DNA of 17,667 nucleotides from Holosporaceae bacterium (GCA_031284345.1 JAITAC010000107.1:1-17667), one strand, 5' to 3'. Counted from the stretch's first letter, positions 1 through 7,544 are shown. Numbers and translations: made by a program. Notes: generated by a model not told the origin, from the sequence alone.

Positions 1-408
1 TTTGTCCTGGGAGCACCGGTCTCATCGTCTAGTACATCCCAACTTAATGCCCAGGCTGCGCCTTTTGTTCCGGGAGCACCGGTCTCATCGCCTAGTACAT
101 TCCAATTTAATGCCCAGGCTGCGCCTTTTGTCCCGGGAGCACCGGTCTCATCGCCTAGTACATTCCAATTTAAGGCCCAGGCTGTGACTTTTGTCCCGGG
201 AGCACCGGTCTCATCAAGCACAGGAAATGCGGTCCAGCCAGCGGTTTCATTGGATTCGCAGCCGACATTCCAACTTAATATCCTAGCTGCGCCTTTTGTC
301 CCGGGAGCACCGGTCTCACCAAGCACAGGAAATGCGGTCCAGCCAGCGGTCCAGCCATTGATTTCATTGGATTCGCAGCCGACATTCCAACTTAATATCC
401 TAGCTGCG
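1..408 (+). repeat. In-frame tandem repeat, 63-bp units passing into 105/117-bp units
   Basis: Copies of a 63-bp unit (21 codons, AAPFVPGAPVSSPSTFQFNAQ-like) lie at 1-60 (first codon missing), 61-123 and 124-186. Two longer versions follow at 187-291 (105 bp) and 292-408 (117 bp), with an insert carrying GNAVQPAV and LDSQPTFQLN. The 117-bp unit differs mainly by an extra VQPLI-type insertion. A decayed unit starts at 409. All unit lengths are multiples of three, so copy-number change would keep the frame. The near identity of neighbouring units suggests recent duplication. Confidence 0.9.
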
Positions 409-948
409 CCTTTTGTTTCTAGAACATCGATCTCACCGGGCGCAAATAATGCGTTGGGCATACAGGTCCCATCGAATACAGAGACTGTGCAGCAGTCTGC
501 TTCTTTGGAAAATATTGTTCCTTCTAGTTCTAACACATCGTCGAATGCAGCCTCATCCAGTGACAGTCTATCTAGTCCTCCAGGGTTAAGTCGTAACGAT
601 GAAGACTGCTATAATATAGGGGGGGGAAACAGTTCAAATTCCGGAGGATATTTAGTAGCATTATTACAAAAAGCACTGGAGACGTACTTACTGAAACCAG
701 CTACGAATTCCGTTCCGCTATTAGCTACGCCCCAGGGGTATCTTCATTCGAATACGTCCTCGCAGGAACAACCAACCACGAATCCCGTTCCGCTATTAGA
801 TACGCCACAGGGGTATCTTCATTCGAATACGTCCTCGCAGGAATCAGCTACGCCCAATGTATATCCTCATTCGAATACGTCCTCGCAGGAACAACCAACT
901 ACGCCCAATGACTGCGAAGACAAGAAAAAAGATAGCAATTCTAAATAG
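1..948 (+). CDS. Tandem-repeat Ser/Thr/Pro/Asn-rich protein, 3' part (5' end outside window)
   Basis: The frame is open from base 1 to the TAG at 946-948 (315 residues visible), so the gene starts upstream of the window. A GTG at 184 is just a Val codon inside a repeat and is not a credible start. Residues 1-136 are repeats built around PFVPGAPVS and TFQ(F/L)N(A/I). A Ser-rich spacer with a short hydrophobic stretch (YLVALLQKALETYLL, about residues 217-231) follows. Next comes a second repeat built on ATPQGYLHSNTSSQE, and the protein ends in a charged tail (CEDKKKDSNSK). No enzymatic domain or membrane anchor is visible. The composition resembles surface or secreted repeat proteins of intracellular bacteria, but the function is unknown. 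A run of eight G lies inside the frame. It converges with mlaD. Confidence 0.75.
   Translation, partial: FVLGAPVSSSSTSQLNAQAAPFVPGAPVSSPSTFQFNAQAAPFVPGAPVSSPSTFQFKAQAVTFVPGAPVSSSTGNAVQPAVSLDSQPTFQLNILAAPFVPGAPVSPSTGNAVQPAVQPLISLDSQPTFQLNILAAPFVSRTSISPGANNALGIQVPSNTETVQQSASLENIVPSSSNTSSNAASSSDSLSSPPGLSRNDEDCYNIGGGNSSNSGGYLVALLQKALETYLLKPATNSVPLLATPQGYLHSNTSSQEQPTTNPVPLLDTPQGYLHSNTSSQESATPNVYPHSNTSSQEQPTTPNDCEDKKKDSNSK
619..626 (+). other. G8 homopolymer inside coding sequence (candidate slippage site)
   Basis: Codons ATA GGG GGG GGA AAC carry eight consecutive G at 619-626. Such tracts are slippage-prone and act as contingency loci in several pathogens (established for other genera). A one-base loss would give a TAG about nine codons on, near 653. 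A one-base gain would open an alternative frame running to the TGA at 909-911. Slippage in this organism is inference. Confidence 0.5.
700..908 (+). repeat. Second in-frame tandem repeat, 75-bp unit
   Basis: A 75-bp unit (25 codons) starts at about 703 and 778, and a shortened third copy follows. The core beginning cattcgaatacgtcctcgca recurs at 745, 820 and 868 with spacings of 75 and 48 bp. It encodes HSNTSSQE in the main frame. The unit also lacks stop codons in the third forward frame, which matters for the G8 tract upstream. Confidence 0.85.
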
Positions 949-974
949 GATATAGTTTTTTTTGTTATAGCCAT

Positions 975-1001
975 ATGGGGATCCGTTATCCGGATCCTCA
1001 T
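975..1001. terminator. Hairpin between convergent genes (candidate terminator)
   Basis: GGATCCG (979-985) and CGGATCC (991-997) pair perfectly around the loop TTATC. The stem extends outward through one G-T and three more pairs to 975/1001. It lies between the convergent repeat-protein gene and mlaD, where a bidirectional terminator is expected. No T tract directly follows on either strand, so it is not a canonical intrinsic terminator. A second small hairpin (TTAGCT 1095-1100 with AGCTAA 1106-1111) lies just past the mlaD stop. Confidence 0.5.
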
Positions 1002-1120
1002 TCTGGAGCTGTTCACAAATTTTATTTTTGCTCGATATTTTTCATGTCAAAAAAATGCTATCTCTTTAGGTGGTAAGGATTCTCACACATATATTTAGCT
1101 GTAAAAGCTAATGATTGTCT

Positions 1121-1570
1121 TTAATCTTTATCTTTCGAAAGCATAAATTTCCCGATGATGGATTCTAGATTCGTCGGTCCAACGGTGTTTTCAATTTCCC
1201 CGTCGGCCGCAATATCCTCTTCTGCTCCCCCAGGATTGAGAGAAAGATATTTTCCGCCGAATAATCCGTCACTCTGCACAGAAGCGCTTGTATCTTTGGG
1301 AAGTTTTATGTCGTTGGATACGGAAAATTTCACCTGTGCCAAGAATGTTTCCGGGTCAACATTTATGCTAAGAATTTTTCCCACCCGGACGCCGCTGATT
1401 TTAACGTCTACACCTTCTCCTAACCCATCGGCTCTGTCGAATTTAGCCGAGAGCACATAGCCATTTATGCTAGCCCAACTGGATTTGCTGTACACAAAAT
1501 AGAAAAAGAACAACGCCACCAGCAAGACAAAAAAACCAACTATTGTCTCAAATGTGCGACCATTTTCCAT
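1121..1570 (-). CDS. mlaD: MlaD-type MCE-domain lipid transport protein
   Basis: MlaD is the periplasmic, inner-membrane-anchored substrate-binding subunit of the MlaFEDB phospholipid transporter, which maintains outer-membrane lipid asymmetry. The 149 residues match the family's short form. There is an N-terminal membrane segment at about 10-28 (TIVGFFVLLVALFFFYFVY), then one MCE domain at about 35-115 with the typical GLGEGVDVKISGVRVGKI and DGLFGGKYLSLNPGG stretches. A purine-rich AGGGGAAAAC precedes the ATG. The phaB stop is 8 bases upstream on the same strand, so the two are probably co-transcribed. The partners MlaE and MlaF are not in the window, so mlaD is separated from its usual operon here. 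Confidence 0.9.
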   Translation of the reverse strand: MENGRTFETIVGFFVLLVALFFFYFVYSKSSWASINGYVLSAKFDRADGLGEGVDVKISGVRVGKILSINVDPETFLAQVKFSVSNDIKLPKDTSASVQSDGLFGGKYLSLNPGGAEEDIAADGEIENTVGPTNLESIIGKFMLSKDKD

Positions 1571-1578
1571 GTTTTCCC

Positions 1579-2301
1579 CTATAAATATTGACCACCGTTT
1601 ATGTTTAGCGTGATTCCGGTTACATATGACGCTTCTTCATTTACCAAATATAATACTGCCTGTGCTATTTCGTCTATTTTTCCGAATCTGCCCAGCGGGA
1701 TACCGGCCACGATTTTTTCGCGGACGTCTTCGCGTATAGCGTCGGTCATGTCCGTGGAAATGTATCCCGGCGCAATGGCGTTTACGGTGATTCCTTTGGA
1801 GGCAGACTCCAGTGCCAACGCCTTAGTGAATCCTATGACGCCTGCTTTGGCCGCTGAGTAATTGCTCTGGCCAATTTGACCTTTCACGCCGTTTATGGAG
1901 CTCATGTTTACGATGCGACCAAATTTTTTTTCTCGCATTGGTCCGATAACCAGTCGGCACATGTTGAAAATCGAAGTCAAATTCGTATCCAGAACCTGTT
2001 GCCAGCTTTCCGGCTCCATTTTATGCAGCATGCAGTCCTTTGTGATGCCAGCGTTATTAACTAATATGTCGATGCTGCCTCCCAGCATTTCACAAACGTC
2101 TTTTATACCTCGGGCACACGATTCGTAATTCGAAACATCCCAGGGAAACACCGGTATCGCAGTTTCTGCATGAAATTTTTCTGCTCCAGTGGCGTCTTTA
2201 TGATAATTGGCGGCTACCAGATATCCGGCTTCCTTTAGTCTTCGCGCTATTCCTCCGCCTATGCCTCTGGTACCTCCCGTAACAAGAGCGATTTTTTTCA
2301 C
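1579..2301 (-). CDS. phaB: Acetoacetyl-CoA reductase (PhaB-type short-chain dehydrogenase)
   Basis: PhaB reduces acetoacetyl-CoA to (R)-3-hydroxybutyryl-CoA with NADPH, the step before polyhydroxybutyrate synthase. The 240 residues show the Rossmann motif TGGTRGIG (8-15), NNAG (82-85), Asn107 in DTNLTS and the catalytic set Ser135, Tyr148, Lys152. The SSINGVKGQIGQSNYSAAKAG stretch and the PGYISTDM region are closer to PhaB than to FabG as I know the families, though FabG cannot be fully excluded. Translation starts at GTG (2299-2301), with GGGAG a few bases upstream. It is the first gene of a phaB-mlaD unit and is divergent from holB across 90 bp. phaA and phaC are not in the window. Acetoacetyl-CoA synthetase, which makes its substrate, is 3 kb away. 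Confidence 0.85.
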   Translation of the reverse strand: MKKIALVTGGTRGIGGGIARRLKEAGYLVAANYHKDATGAEKFHAETAIPVFPWDVSNYESCARGIKDVCEMLGGSIDILVNNAGITKDCMLHKMEPESWQQVLDTNLTSIFNMCRLVIGPMREKKFGRIVNMSSINGVKGQIGQSNYSAAKAGVIGFTKALALESASKGITVNAIAPGYISTDMTDAIREDVREKIVAGIPLGRFGKIDEIAQAVLYLVNEEASYVTGITLNINGGQYL

Positions 2302-2391
2302 ACTACACTCCCAAAACTAAAAAAAAATAACATATCCATACATATTGATGCTAATATACTAACAGCAAGTAAGTGGGTTCGCCATAAAAAT

Positions 2392-3381
2392 ATGATTTAC
2401 CAGGAAACTTTTTCAATTCTAGGGCACGAAAAGGCAGAAGCGACGTTGGCGCATTCCATCGTTTCCGGAAAAATATATCCTACCTGGATTTTTCTGGGAC
2501 CGTTTGGTGTGGGTAAATCCACTGTGGCGCATAGATTCGCCAAGTGTCTTCTGTCTGATACGATTCCTTCCGAGTCATCGCTGGATATTTCTCCGGAAAA
2601 TCCCATACACAAGTTAGTAAAGCTCCGCACGCATCCGGATTTTTTTGTGCTGGAGCAGCGGGAAAATTCCGTTTCCATCGATGAAACACGAGAGCTATTG
2701 CAGAAAATACATAAAACTCCGAGTATTTCCAAATGGAAGGTCCTTATATTGGAAAATGCCGCAAATCTGAACAAAAATATATATAACTCGCTGCTGAAGG
2801 TATTGGAGGAGCCTCCGAAAAATACCGTCATTATTATGATCTGCGACAATATCGGACATATTCCAAAAACTCTGACGTCCCGTGCAGCAAAATTGCGTTT
2901 CGGGGCCATTGATACATGTCTGGTGGAAAAAATATTAAAAGGCAGAGGCGTCGAGCCTGCTAAAAAAATTGCAGCGTTATCCGGTGGATCTATCGGAGCG
3001 GCAATATATATACACCAGCACAATGGCGTCGATGTATTTGATCATCTTCTTGCCGCATTTGACTGCAGTACCGAGATCGATAACCATAAAAAGCATCTGA
3101 AATATCTGCTGGACAATAAACTTTGCGAAAATTTTTTTATTATAAAAAAAAGCATAACCTATATTTTAAAAATATATGTTGATATTATCAACGATAACAT
3201 CGATAATGAACATTCTGATGTGGTGGGCATTTTGAAAAATCTACGCCGCAGAATGTCCCGCAGTCTTGATGCGGAAGTAAAAAAAATAATGGATATTATC
3301 GTCATGTTAAATAACGGAGAACATCTGATGTTGGATAAAAATTCTCTGTTAGTGCATGTGTTTGAAAAATTTTTTTCATGA
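2392..3381 (+). CDS. holB: DNA polymerase III subunit delta' (clamp loader)
   Basis: This subunit is part of the clamp-loader complex that places the beta sliding clamp on DNA. The AAA+ core occupies about residues 1-200, with Walker A GPFGVGKS at 36-43, THPDFFVLE at 80-88, a Walker-B-like VLILENAANLN and the NSLLKVLEEPPKNT stretch typical of DnaX/HolB. The usual SRC motif reads SRA (163-165): the arginine is kept and the cysteine is lost. The C-terminal half is poorly conserved and Lys/Asn/Ile-rich, as is usual for delta'. Length is normal (329). No clear Shine-Dalgarno precedes the ATG, but no in-frame alternative start lies upstream. A TATACT at 2355-2360 could be its -10 box, without a convincing -35. 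recR follows after 16 bp. Confidence 0.88.
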   Translation: MIYQETFSILGHEKAEATLAHSIVSGKIYPTWIFLGPFGVGKSTVAHRFAKCLLSDTIPSESSLDISPENPIHKLVKLRTHPDFFVLEQRENSVSIDETRELLQKIHKTPSISKWKVLILENAANLNKNIYNSLLKVLEEPPKNTVIIMICDNIGHIPKTLTSRAAKLRFGAIDTCLVEKILKGRGVEPAKKIAALSGGSIGAAIYIHQHNGVDVFDHLLAAFDCSTEIDNHKKHLKYLLDNKLCENFFIIKKSITYILKIYVDIINDNIDNEHSDVVGILKNLRRRMSRSLDAEVKKIMDIIVMLNNGEHLMLDKNSLLVHVFEKFFS

Positions 3382-3397
3382 TAGCGGTGAAAAATTA

Positions 3398-3985
3398 ATG
3401 GGACCGGACATAGAAACCCTAATACAAAAAATCTCCAGGTTACCGGGATTAGGACCGAGATCTGCTCGGCGCATAGTCATACACATGCTCAAAAATAGAG
3501 AGATTAGTCTAGAGCCATTGCTATTGAGCATGTCACGTGTTTTGAAAAACGTGAAGACCTGTCCGGTTTGCAGTAACATCGATGCTTTTGACGACATTTG
3601 CTCCATATGCTCCGACAAAACCCGCAAAAACGACGTCATATGCATAGTGGAAAGTGTCGCAGATCTCTGGGCCATAGAACGGACCTCTTGTTTTCGAGGA
3701 CAGTATCACATTTTGGGAGGGCTCTTGTCTTCCCTAGAAGGAAAGGGTCCGGAAGTTCTGATGTTGGACAAGCTCGTACACAGGTGCAACGCCAATGGCG
3801 TAACGGAAATCATAGTAGCGCTCAGTGCAACCGTTGAAGGCCAGACCACCGATCACTATATTAAAAATTTTTTTAGTAGTCAAAATATTAAAGCAACATC
3901 TTTAGCCCATGGCATACCAGTCGGCGGAGAATTGGACTATCTTGATGACGGAACTTTGTTTGCCGCATTCTCAGCTCGCGGGTAA
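3398..3985 (+). CDS. recR: Recombination mediator protein RecR
   Basis: RecR works with RecO (and RecF) to load RecA at gaps during recombinational repair. The 195 residues contain the helix-hairpin-helix LPGLGPRSARR (15-25), a four-cysteine zinc finger (Cys55, 58, 68, 71), a Toprim domain starting ICIVESVADLWAIE, and the family's C-terminal GIPVGGELDYLDDGTL. I place the start at ATG 3398 because family members begin just before the helix-hairpin-helix. An earlier ATG at 3356 would add 14 residues overlapping holB. A weak GGTGA precedes the chosen start. It forms a short unit with holB. Confidence 0.93.
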   Translation: MGPDIETLIQKISRLPGLGPRSARRIVIHMLKNREISLEPLLLSMSRVLKNVKTCPVCSNIDAFDDICSICSDKTRKNDVICIVESVADLWAIERTSCFRGQYHILGGLLSSLEGKGPEVLMLDKLVHRCNANGVTEIIVALSATVEGQTTDHYIKNFFSSQNIKATSLAHGIPVGGELDYLDDGTLFAAFSARG

Positions 3986-4301
3986 AATAGGACTGTCGAA
4001 CTTCTTCTACAGAAAATAACTATGCTCGTTTATTAATTTTTGTCAATTTTGGGATAAAGTATTGTGTAAAGGTCATTTGCCCTAACCACCGCTTGCCCGG
4101 AATGATTCCTATGAGTATCTTAATTCTGCCTAGGGGAGACGGGATCAGTCTAATATCTCACATGAACTATTACAGCCGCAATTCGTCGGTGGGGAATATC
4201 AGAATTCGTAGGATGGTGAAATTTTGTGGAAAGAATTCTTGATATTAGTATTAATGGCGCATACAATTTAAATGTCATTTTATTGAAGGTGGAGATTAAT
4301 A
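3986..4301. other. 316-bp gap, no protein gene; possible structured RNA
   Basis: No credible reading frame is seen on either strand. The middle (about 4071-4215) is more GC-balanced than the flanks. It holds CCACCG (4086-4091) complementary to CGGTGG (4187-4192), a compact GGAATGATTCC dyad (4099-4109), and an imperfect pairing between ATGAGTAT near 4110 and ATATCTCACAT near 4155-4165. These could form a long rod. TTGTCA (4040-4045) resembles a -35 but has no good -10. I could not match tmRNA, RNase P RNA, SRP RNA or a tRNA. GACTGTCGA at 3991-3999 recurs near 8100. Confidence 0.35.
4239..4267 (+). promoter_or_regulatory. Promoter of the Sel1-repeat gene
   Basis: TTGATA (4239-4244), a 17-base spacer and TACAAT (4262-4267) each match the sigma-70 consensus in five of six bases at optimal spacing. 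Transcription would begin near 4274, giving a leader of about 28 bases that contains the strong AAGGTGGAG ribosome-binding site (4286-4294). Confidence 0.6.
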
Positions 4302-5387
4302 ATGAAAAATGTAGTTTTTGTTGTATTTTTAATGCTCAGTAGTGCATTTTCTATGCAGTTGCATCCATTGACTTTTGTGCAGAAAATCTGTGATGATTCT
4401 GTACATAATCAAGTAATCTACCCTATGTGGAACATGGTGCCGTTGTCCGCTGACATCATGGAGAAAGCCATAAACGGTGATAGCTTTTCCCAATTTATCA
4501 TTGGACTTACATACTATAATGGTAACACATTTATTCCAAAGAACTATGAAGCTGCAGAAGAATGGTTGCACAAATCCGCGATGCAGGGATGTGTTAGAGC
4601 AGAATACACGTTAGGTATTATGTATTTGAAAGGCCATGGAGTTCCGCAAAATTATTCGTTAGGCTTGCAGCTAATAATGATGACCGCCCAAAAGGGTCTT
4701 CCGGAAGCTTTCTTTTCGTTAGGAAGCATATATTATTGTGGTAAATATGGAACCCAGAAAAATTGTTATTTAGCGTCCAAGTATTTTATGGGGGCTGCGC
4801 TACATGGCTACACCAGTTGTTTCGAGATTCTCGGAATTATGTATTTTTACGGAGACGGTATTCCTCAAAACCACGTTGAGGCGGAAATATGTTTTTCGAG
4901 GGCGGCGACAAATGGCTTTTTGATTTCCAAGTATTTTCTTGGAACCATATACTATAATAAAGAAATGTATACGGACGCAATAAATATGTTTTTGGAGAGT
5001 GCAATACAAGGAGACGTTAATTCCATGTATCGTCTTGGCGTTATATATCTTTTTGGTGCAGGGCATATTCTACCGGATTATTCTTTGGCCATGTTTTTTT
5101 TCATGAGTGCCATGACGTCTTTTATTGCTCATATTCCCTCAATAGGTGCAATTGGTGCTATGTATGGATGTGGTAAAGGAGTGGAGTGCAATCACGAGCT
5201 AGCTTTTAATTTTTATTCGGTGGCTGCTTTTTGTGGAGATCTTCCTTCAATGCACAATCTTGGTTGCATGTATTTTTTGGGGAGGCACGTGAAAAAAGAT
5301 ATCAACCGGGCAAAGTATTGGTTTCAAAAGGCGATTTGTGGAAACTTTAAGCCGTCTCTAGATCTATTAAATAGTATCGGAATATAG
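4302..5387 (+). CDS. Exported Sel1-repeat (SLR) protein
   Basis: The 361 residues start with a Sec signal peptide (MKNVVFVVFLMLSSAFS, 1-17). From about residue 59 to 347 there are eight Sel1-like repeats, at about 59-96, 97-132, 133-169, 170-205, 206-237 (shortened), 238-273, 274-312 and 313-347. They show recurring LGxxYxxGxGVPQNxxxAxxxFxxAAxxG patterns. Sel1 repeats form alpha-alpha solenoids for protein binding, and exported SLR proteins of intracellular bacteria often contact host factors. That role is inference here. No enzymatic domain is present. A strong ribosome-binding site (AAGGTGGAG) and a near-consensus promoter lie directly upstream, so it is probably transcribed alone. Confidence 0.85.
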   Translation: MKNVVFVVFLMLSSAFSMQLHPLTFVQKICDDSVHNQVIYPMWNMVPLSADIMEKAINGDSFSQFIIGLTYYNGNTFIPKNYEAAEEWLHKSAMQGCVRAEYTLGIMYLKGHGVPQNYSLGLQLIMMTAQKGLPEAFFSLGSIYYCGKYGTQKNCYLASKYFMGAALHGYTSCFEILGIMYFYGDGIPQNHVEAEICFSRAATNGFLISKYFLGTIYYNKEMYTDAINMFLESAIQGDVNSMYRLGVIYLFGAGHILPDYSLAMFFFMSAMTSFIAHIPSIGAIGAMYGCGKGVECNHELAFNFYSVAAFCGDLPSMHNLGCMYFLGRHVKKDINRAKYWFQKAICGNFKPSLDLLNSIGI

Positions 5388-5412
5388 AAAAAAATATGCG
5401 GATTTTTTTTCT
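5388..5412 (+). terminator. AT-only hairpin with T tract after the Sel1 gene
   Basis: AAAAAAAT (5388-5395) directly after the stop can pair with ATTTTTTT (5402-5409) around ATGCGG, and a T run follows. The geometry is that of an intrinsic terminator, but the stem has no G-C pair and would be weak. The rest of the spacer to 5484 is A/T homopolymer-rich, and I see no clear promoter in it. Confidence 0.3.
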
Positions 5413-5484
5413 ACTATTTTAGTAAAAAATTAAATTTTTTGAGATATTGTTTATTCATAAATGATAAGCAGTAAAGGTATAACT

Positions 5485-7443
5485 ATGTCACATAATTTAT
5501 TGTGGACTCCATCTCAGAAACGCATTGACAACAGTAATGCGACTAAATTCATCAATTTGGTTAGGAAGAGCAGAGGTTTTTCCGGCTCCACATTTCATGA
5601 GCTCTGGAAATGGTCTACGGAAAATCCGACCATGTTTTGGGACGCCGTTTGGGATTTCGGCGATATCATTGGCGAAAAAGGATCCGATAGAATTTCTAAT
5701 GGAGCCGAGAAATTTTGGGAGCATCGATACTTTCCCGACGCCACATTAAATTTTGCGGAAAATTTTCTGAAACGTCGAGATAATGCTCCGGCGCTCATAT
5801 TTTGGGGAGAGGAGAAGGTTCGCAAAATTTATCTGTGGAGAGATTTGTATGATGCTGTGGCCAAGGCGGCGGCGGCGCTGAGGGACTATGGCGTTCAGAA
5901 GGGCGACATAGTCAGTGGCTATGTGGCGAATATGCCGGAAACCACCATTGCGGCGCTGGCGACCATCAGCATCGGAGCCATTTGGACCTCCTGCTCGCCC
6001 GATTTTGGAATTCAGGGAGCATTGGATCGATTTGGGCAAGTTAAACCCAAGATATTATTTGCCGTTGATGGTTATTATTACAAGGGAAAAACCTTCAATA
6101 ATCTGGAAAAAATAAAAAGTGTTGTGGATCAGGTGCAGAGCATAGAAAAAACCGTCATAATTCCGTACATAGATGCGGGATATCCAGTTGGGCACAGAAC
6201 GGATGTTTGTTTCTTTTCGGATTTTCTGGGATATGGTTTGGCTCCGGAACTGGTATTTGAGAAATTTCCTTTTAATTATCCCGTTTACATACTTTTTACG
6301 TCCGGCACTACCGGTGTGCCGAAGTGCATCGTGCATGGTGCTGGTGGGACTTTGCTGCAGCACAAGAAAGAGCAACTTATCCACTGTGACATAAGGCCCG
6401 ATGATCGCGTATTCTACTTTACCACCTGCAGCTGGATGATGTGGAACTGGGCCACTTCGATTCTCGCCCAAAACGCCACGCTCATGCAGTATGAGGGGGC
6501 TCCGCTGTATCCGAAGGCGGATATTCTGTTCGATATGGCGGACGATTGCGGCATGACGTTTTTTGGTACGTCAGCAAAATACCTGGATACGCTGGTAAAG
6601 AGCGACGTTTGTCCGATGGAGACCCATAAGCTCGATAAATTAAAAACTGTCGGGTCGACGGGATCGCCGCTTTGTGCCGAAGCTTGCGAATTTGTGTACA
6701 AAAAAATAAAAAAAGACGTCCATCTGAATTCATTTTCCGGTGGCACTGACATCGTTTCCAGTTTTGTCATGGGGAATCCAATATCTCCGGTTTATTCCGG
6801 CGAAATGCAGGGATTCGGATTGGGCATGAACGTCAAAGTATATGGTCCGAGTAAGATGGAAATGCCGGTCGGACAGCAGGGAGAACTGACCTGCGTCACA
6901 ACGTTCGCGTCGCAGCCTCTGCAATTTTGGGGAGATGTGGGAAATAAAAAAATTATCTCCTCCTACTTCGAAAAATTCGAAAATTGCTGGTGTCACGGCG
7001 ACTGGATAGAGATAACAGAGCACGATGGGGTGTTTATCTCCGGTAGAGCCGATGCCGTATTGAATCCGTCCGGAGTCAGAATCGGTACCGCTGAAATATA
7101 CACTCAGGTCCAGAAGGTTGAAGAGGTTATCGATTGCATAGCCGTCGGACAACAATGGGAAAACGACGAAAGAGTCATTTTGTTTGTGGTTCTAAAGCCA
7201 GATCTTGAGCTTACCAACGAATTGAAGAAAAAAATCTGCACCGTTATTCGGGAAAACGCTACTCCGCGCCACGTGCCAAGTAAAATCATAAAAGTCAGGG
7301 GAGTGCCAAAAACCAATAATGGGAAAATCGTAGAATTGGCTGTAAAAAATGTTATTCATGGCCGAGAAGTTATTAATAAGGAATCCATAGAAGATCCTTC
7401 TCTCTTGGATGATTTTAGAGATCTTTCGGAACTCAAATTTTAG
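5485..7443 (+). CDS. Acetoacetyl-CoA synthetase (acetoacetate-CoA ligase)
   Basis: This enzyme activates acetoacetate to acetoacetyl-CoA with ATP and CoA (EC 6.2.1.16), a cytosolic member of the ANL adenylating superfamily. The 652 residues fit the family's usual length of about 650. The ATP-binding loop TSGTTGVPK is at 272-280, and the GRADAVLNPSGVRIGTAEIY hinge region and the C-terminal PKTNNGK with catalytic Lys614 are present. The N-terminal NLLWTPSQKRIDNSNATKF and the FPDATLNFAENFL region point to acetoacetyl-CoA rather than acetyl-CoA synthetase. I start at ATG 5485 because AAAGGT lies 6 bases upstream and family alignment begins there. An in-frame ATG at 5461 would add 8 residues but has no ribosome-binding site. 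It supplies the substrate of PhaB, encoded at 1579-2301. Confidence 0.9.
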   Translation: MSHNLLWTPSQKRIDNSNATKFINLVRKSRGFSGSTFHELWKWSTENPTMFWDAVWDFGDIIGEKGSDRISNGAEKFWEHRYFPDATLNFAENFLKRRDNAPALIFWGEEKVRKIYLWRDLYDAVAKAAAALRDYGVQKGDIVSGYVANMPETTIAALATISIGAIWTSCSPDFGIQGALDRFGQVKPKILFAVDGYYYKGKTFNNLEKIKSVVDQVQSIEKTVIIPYIDAGYPVGHRTDVCFFSDFLGYGLAPELVFEKFPFNYPVYILFTSGTTGVPKCIVHGAGGTLLQHKKEQLIHCDIRPDDRVFYFTTCSWMMWNWATSILAQNATLMQYEGAPLYPKADILFDMADDCGMTFFGTSAKYLDTLVKSDVCPMETHKLDKLKTVGSTGSPLCAEACEFVYKKIKKDVHLNSFSGGTDIVSSFVMGNPISPVYSGEMQGFGLGMNVKVYGPSKMEMPVGQQGELTCVTTFASQPLQFWGDVGNKKIISSYFEKFENCWCHGDWIEITEHDGVFISGRADAVLNPSGVRIGTAEIYTQVQKVEEVIDCIAVGQQWENDERVILFVVLKPDLELTNELKKKICTVIRENATPRHVPSKIIKVRGVPKTNNGKIVELAVKNVIHGREVINKESIEDPSLLDDFRDLSELKF

Positions 7444-7544
7444 TTATATCCGGAATAAAATTTTAAATATTAATTGCTTTTAGTAATGTTTTTTTTGTAG
7501 TATAGGACATTTTTAATTTTTTTTTATTATTAAGGAGAAAAAAT

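Noticed and set aside
2..187. Open frame with HRSHRLVHSNL repeats at the left edge
   Set aside because: It is the second frame of the 63-bp repeat, open only because the unit is a multiple of three and lacks stops; the coding frame is the one continuing to 948.
1579..2301. FabG (3-oxoacyl-ACP reductase) as identity of the reductase
   Set aside because: The GQIGQSNYS region and overall pattern fit PhaB better; kept as the alternative because both families share the fold and catalytic residues.
2397..3023. 208-residue open frame on the minus strand
   Set aside because: Fully antisense to holB, which has clear clamp-loader motifs; no family similarity or ribosome-binding site in the antisense frame.
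4120..4230. Short resemblances to 16S rRNA words (GTGGGGAATAT, GGTGAAATT)
   Set aside because: They are short, out of order and lack the flanking conserved rRNA sequence; chance is more likely than an rRNA remnant.
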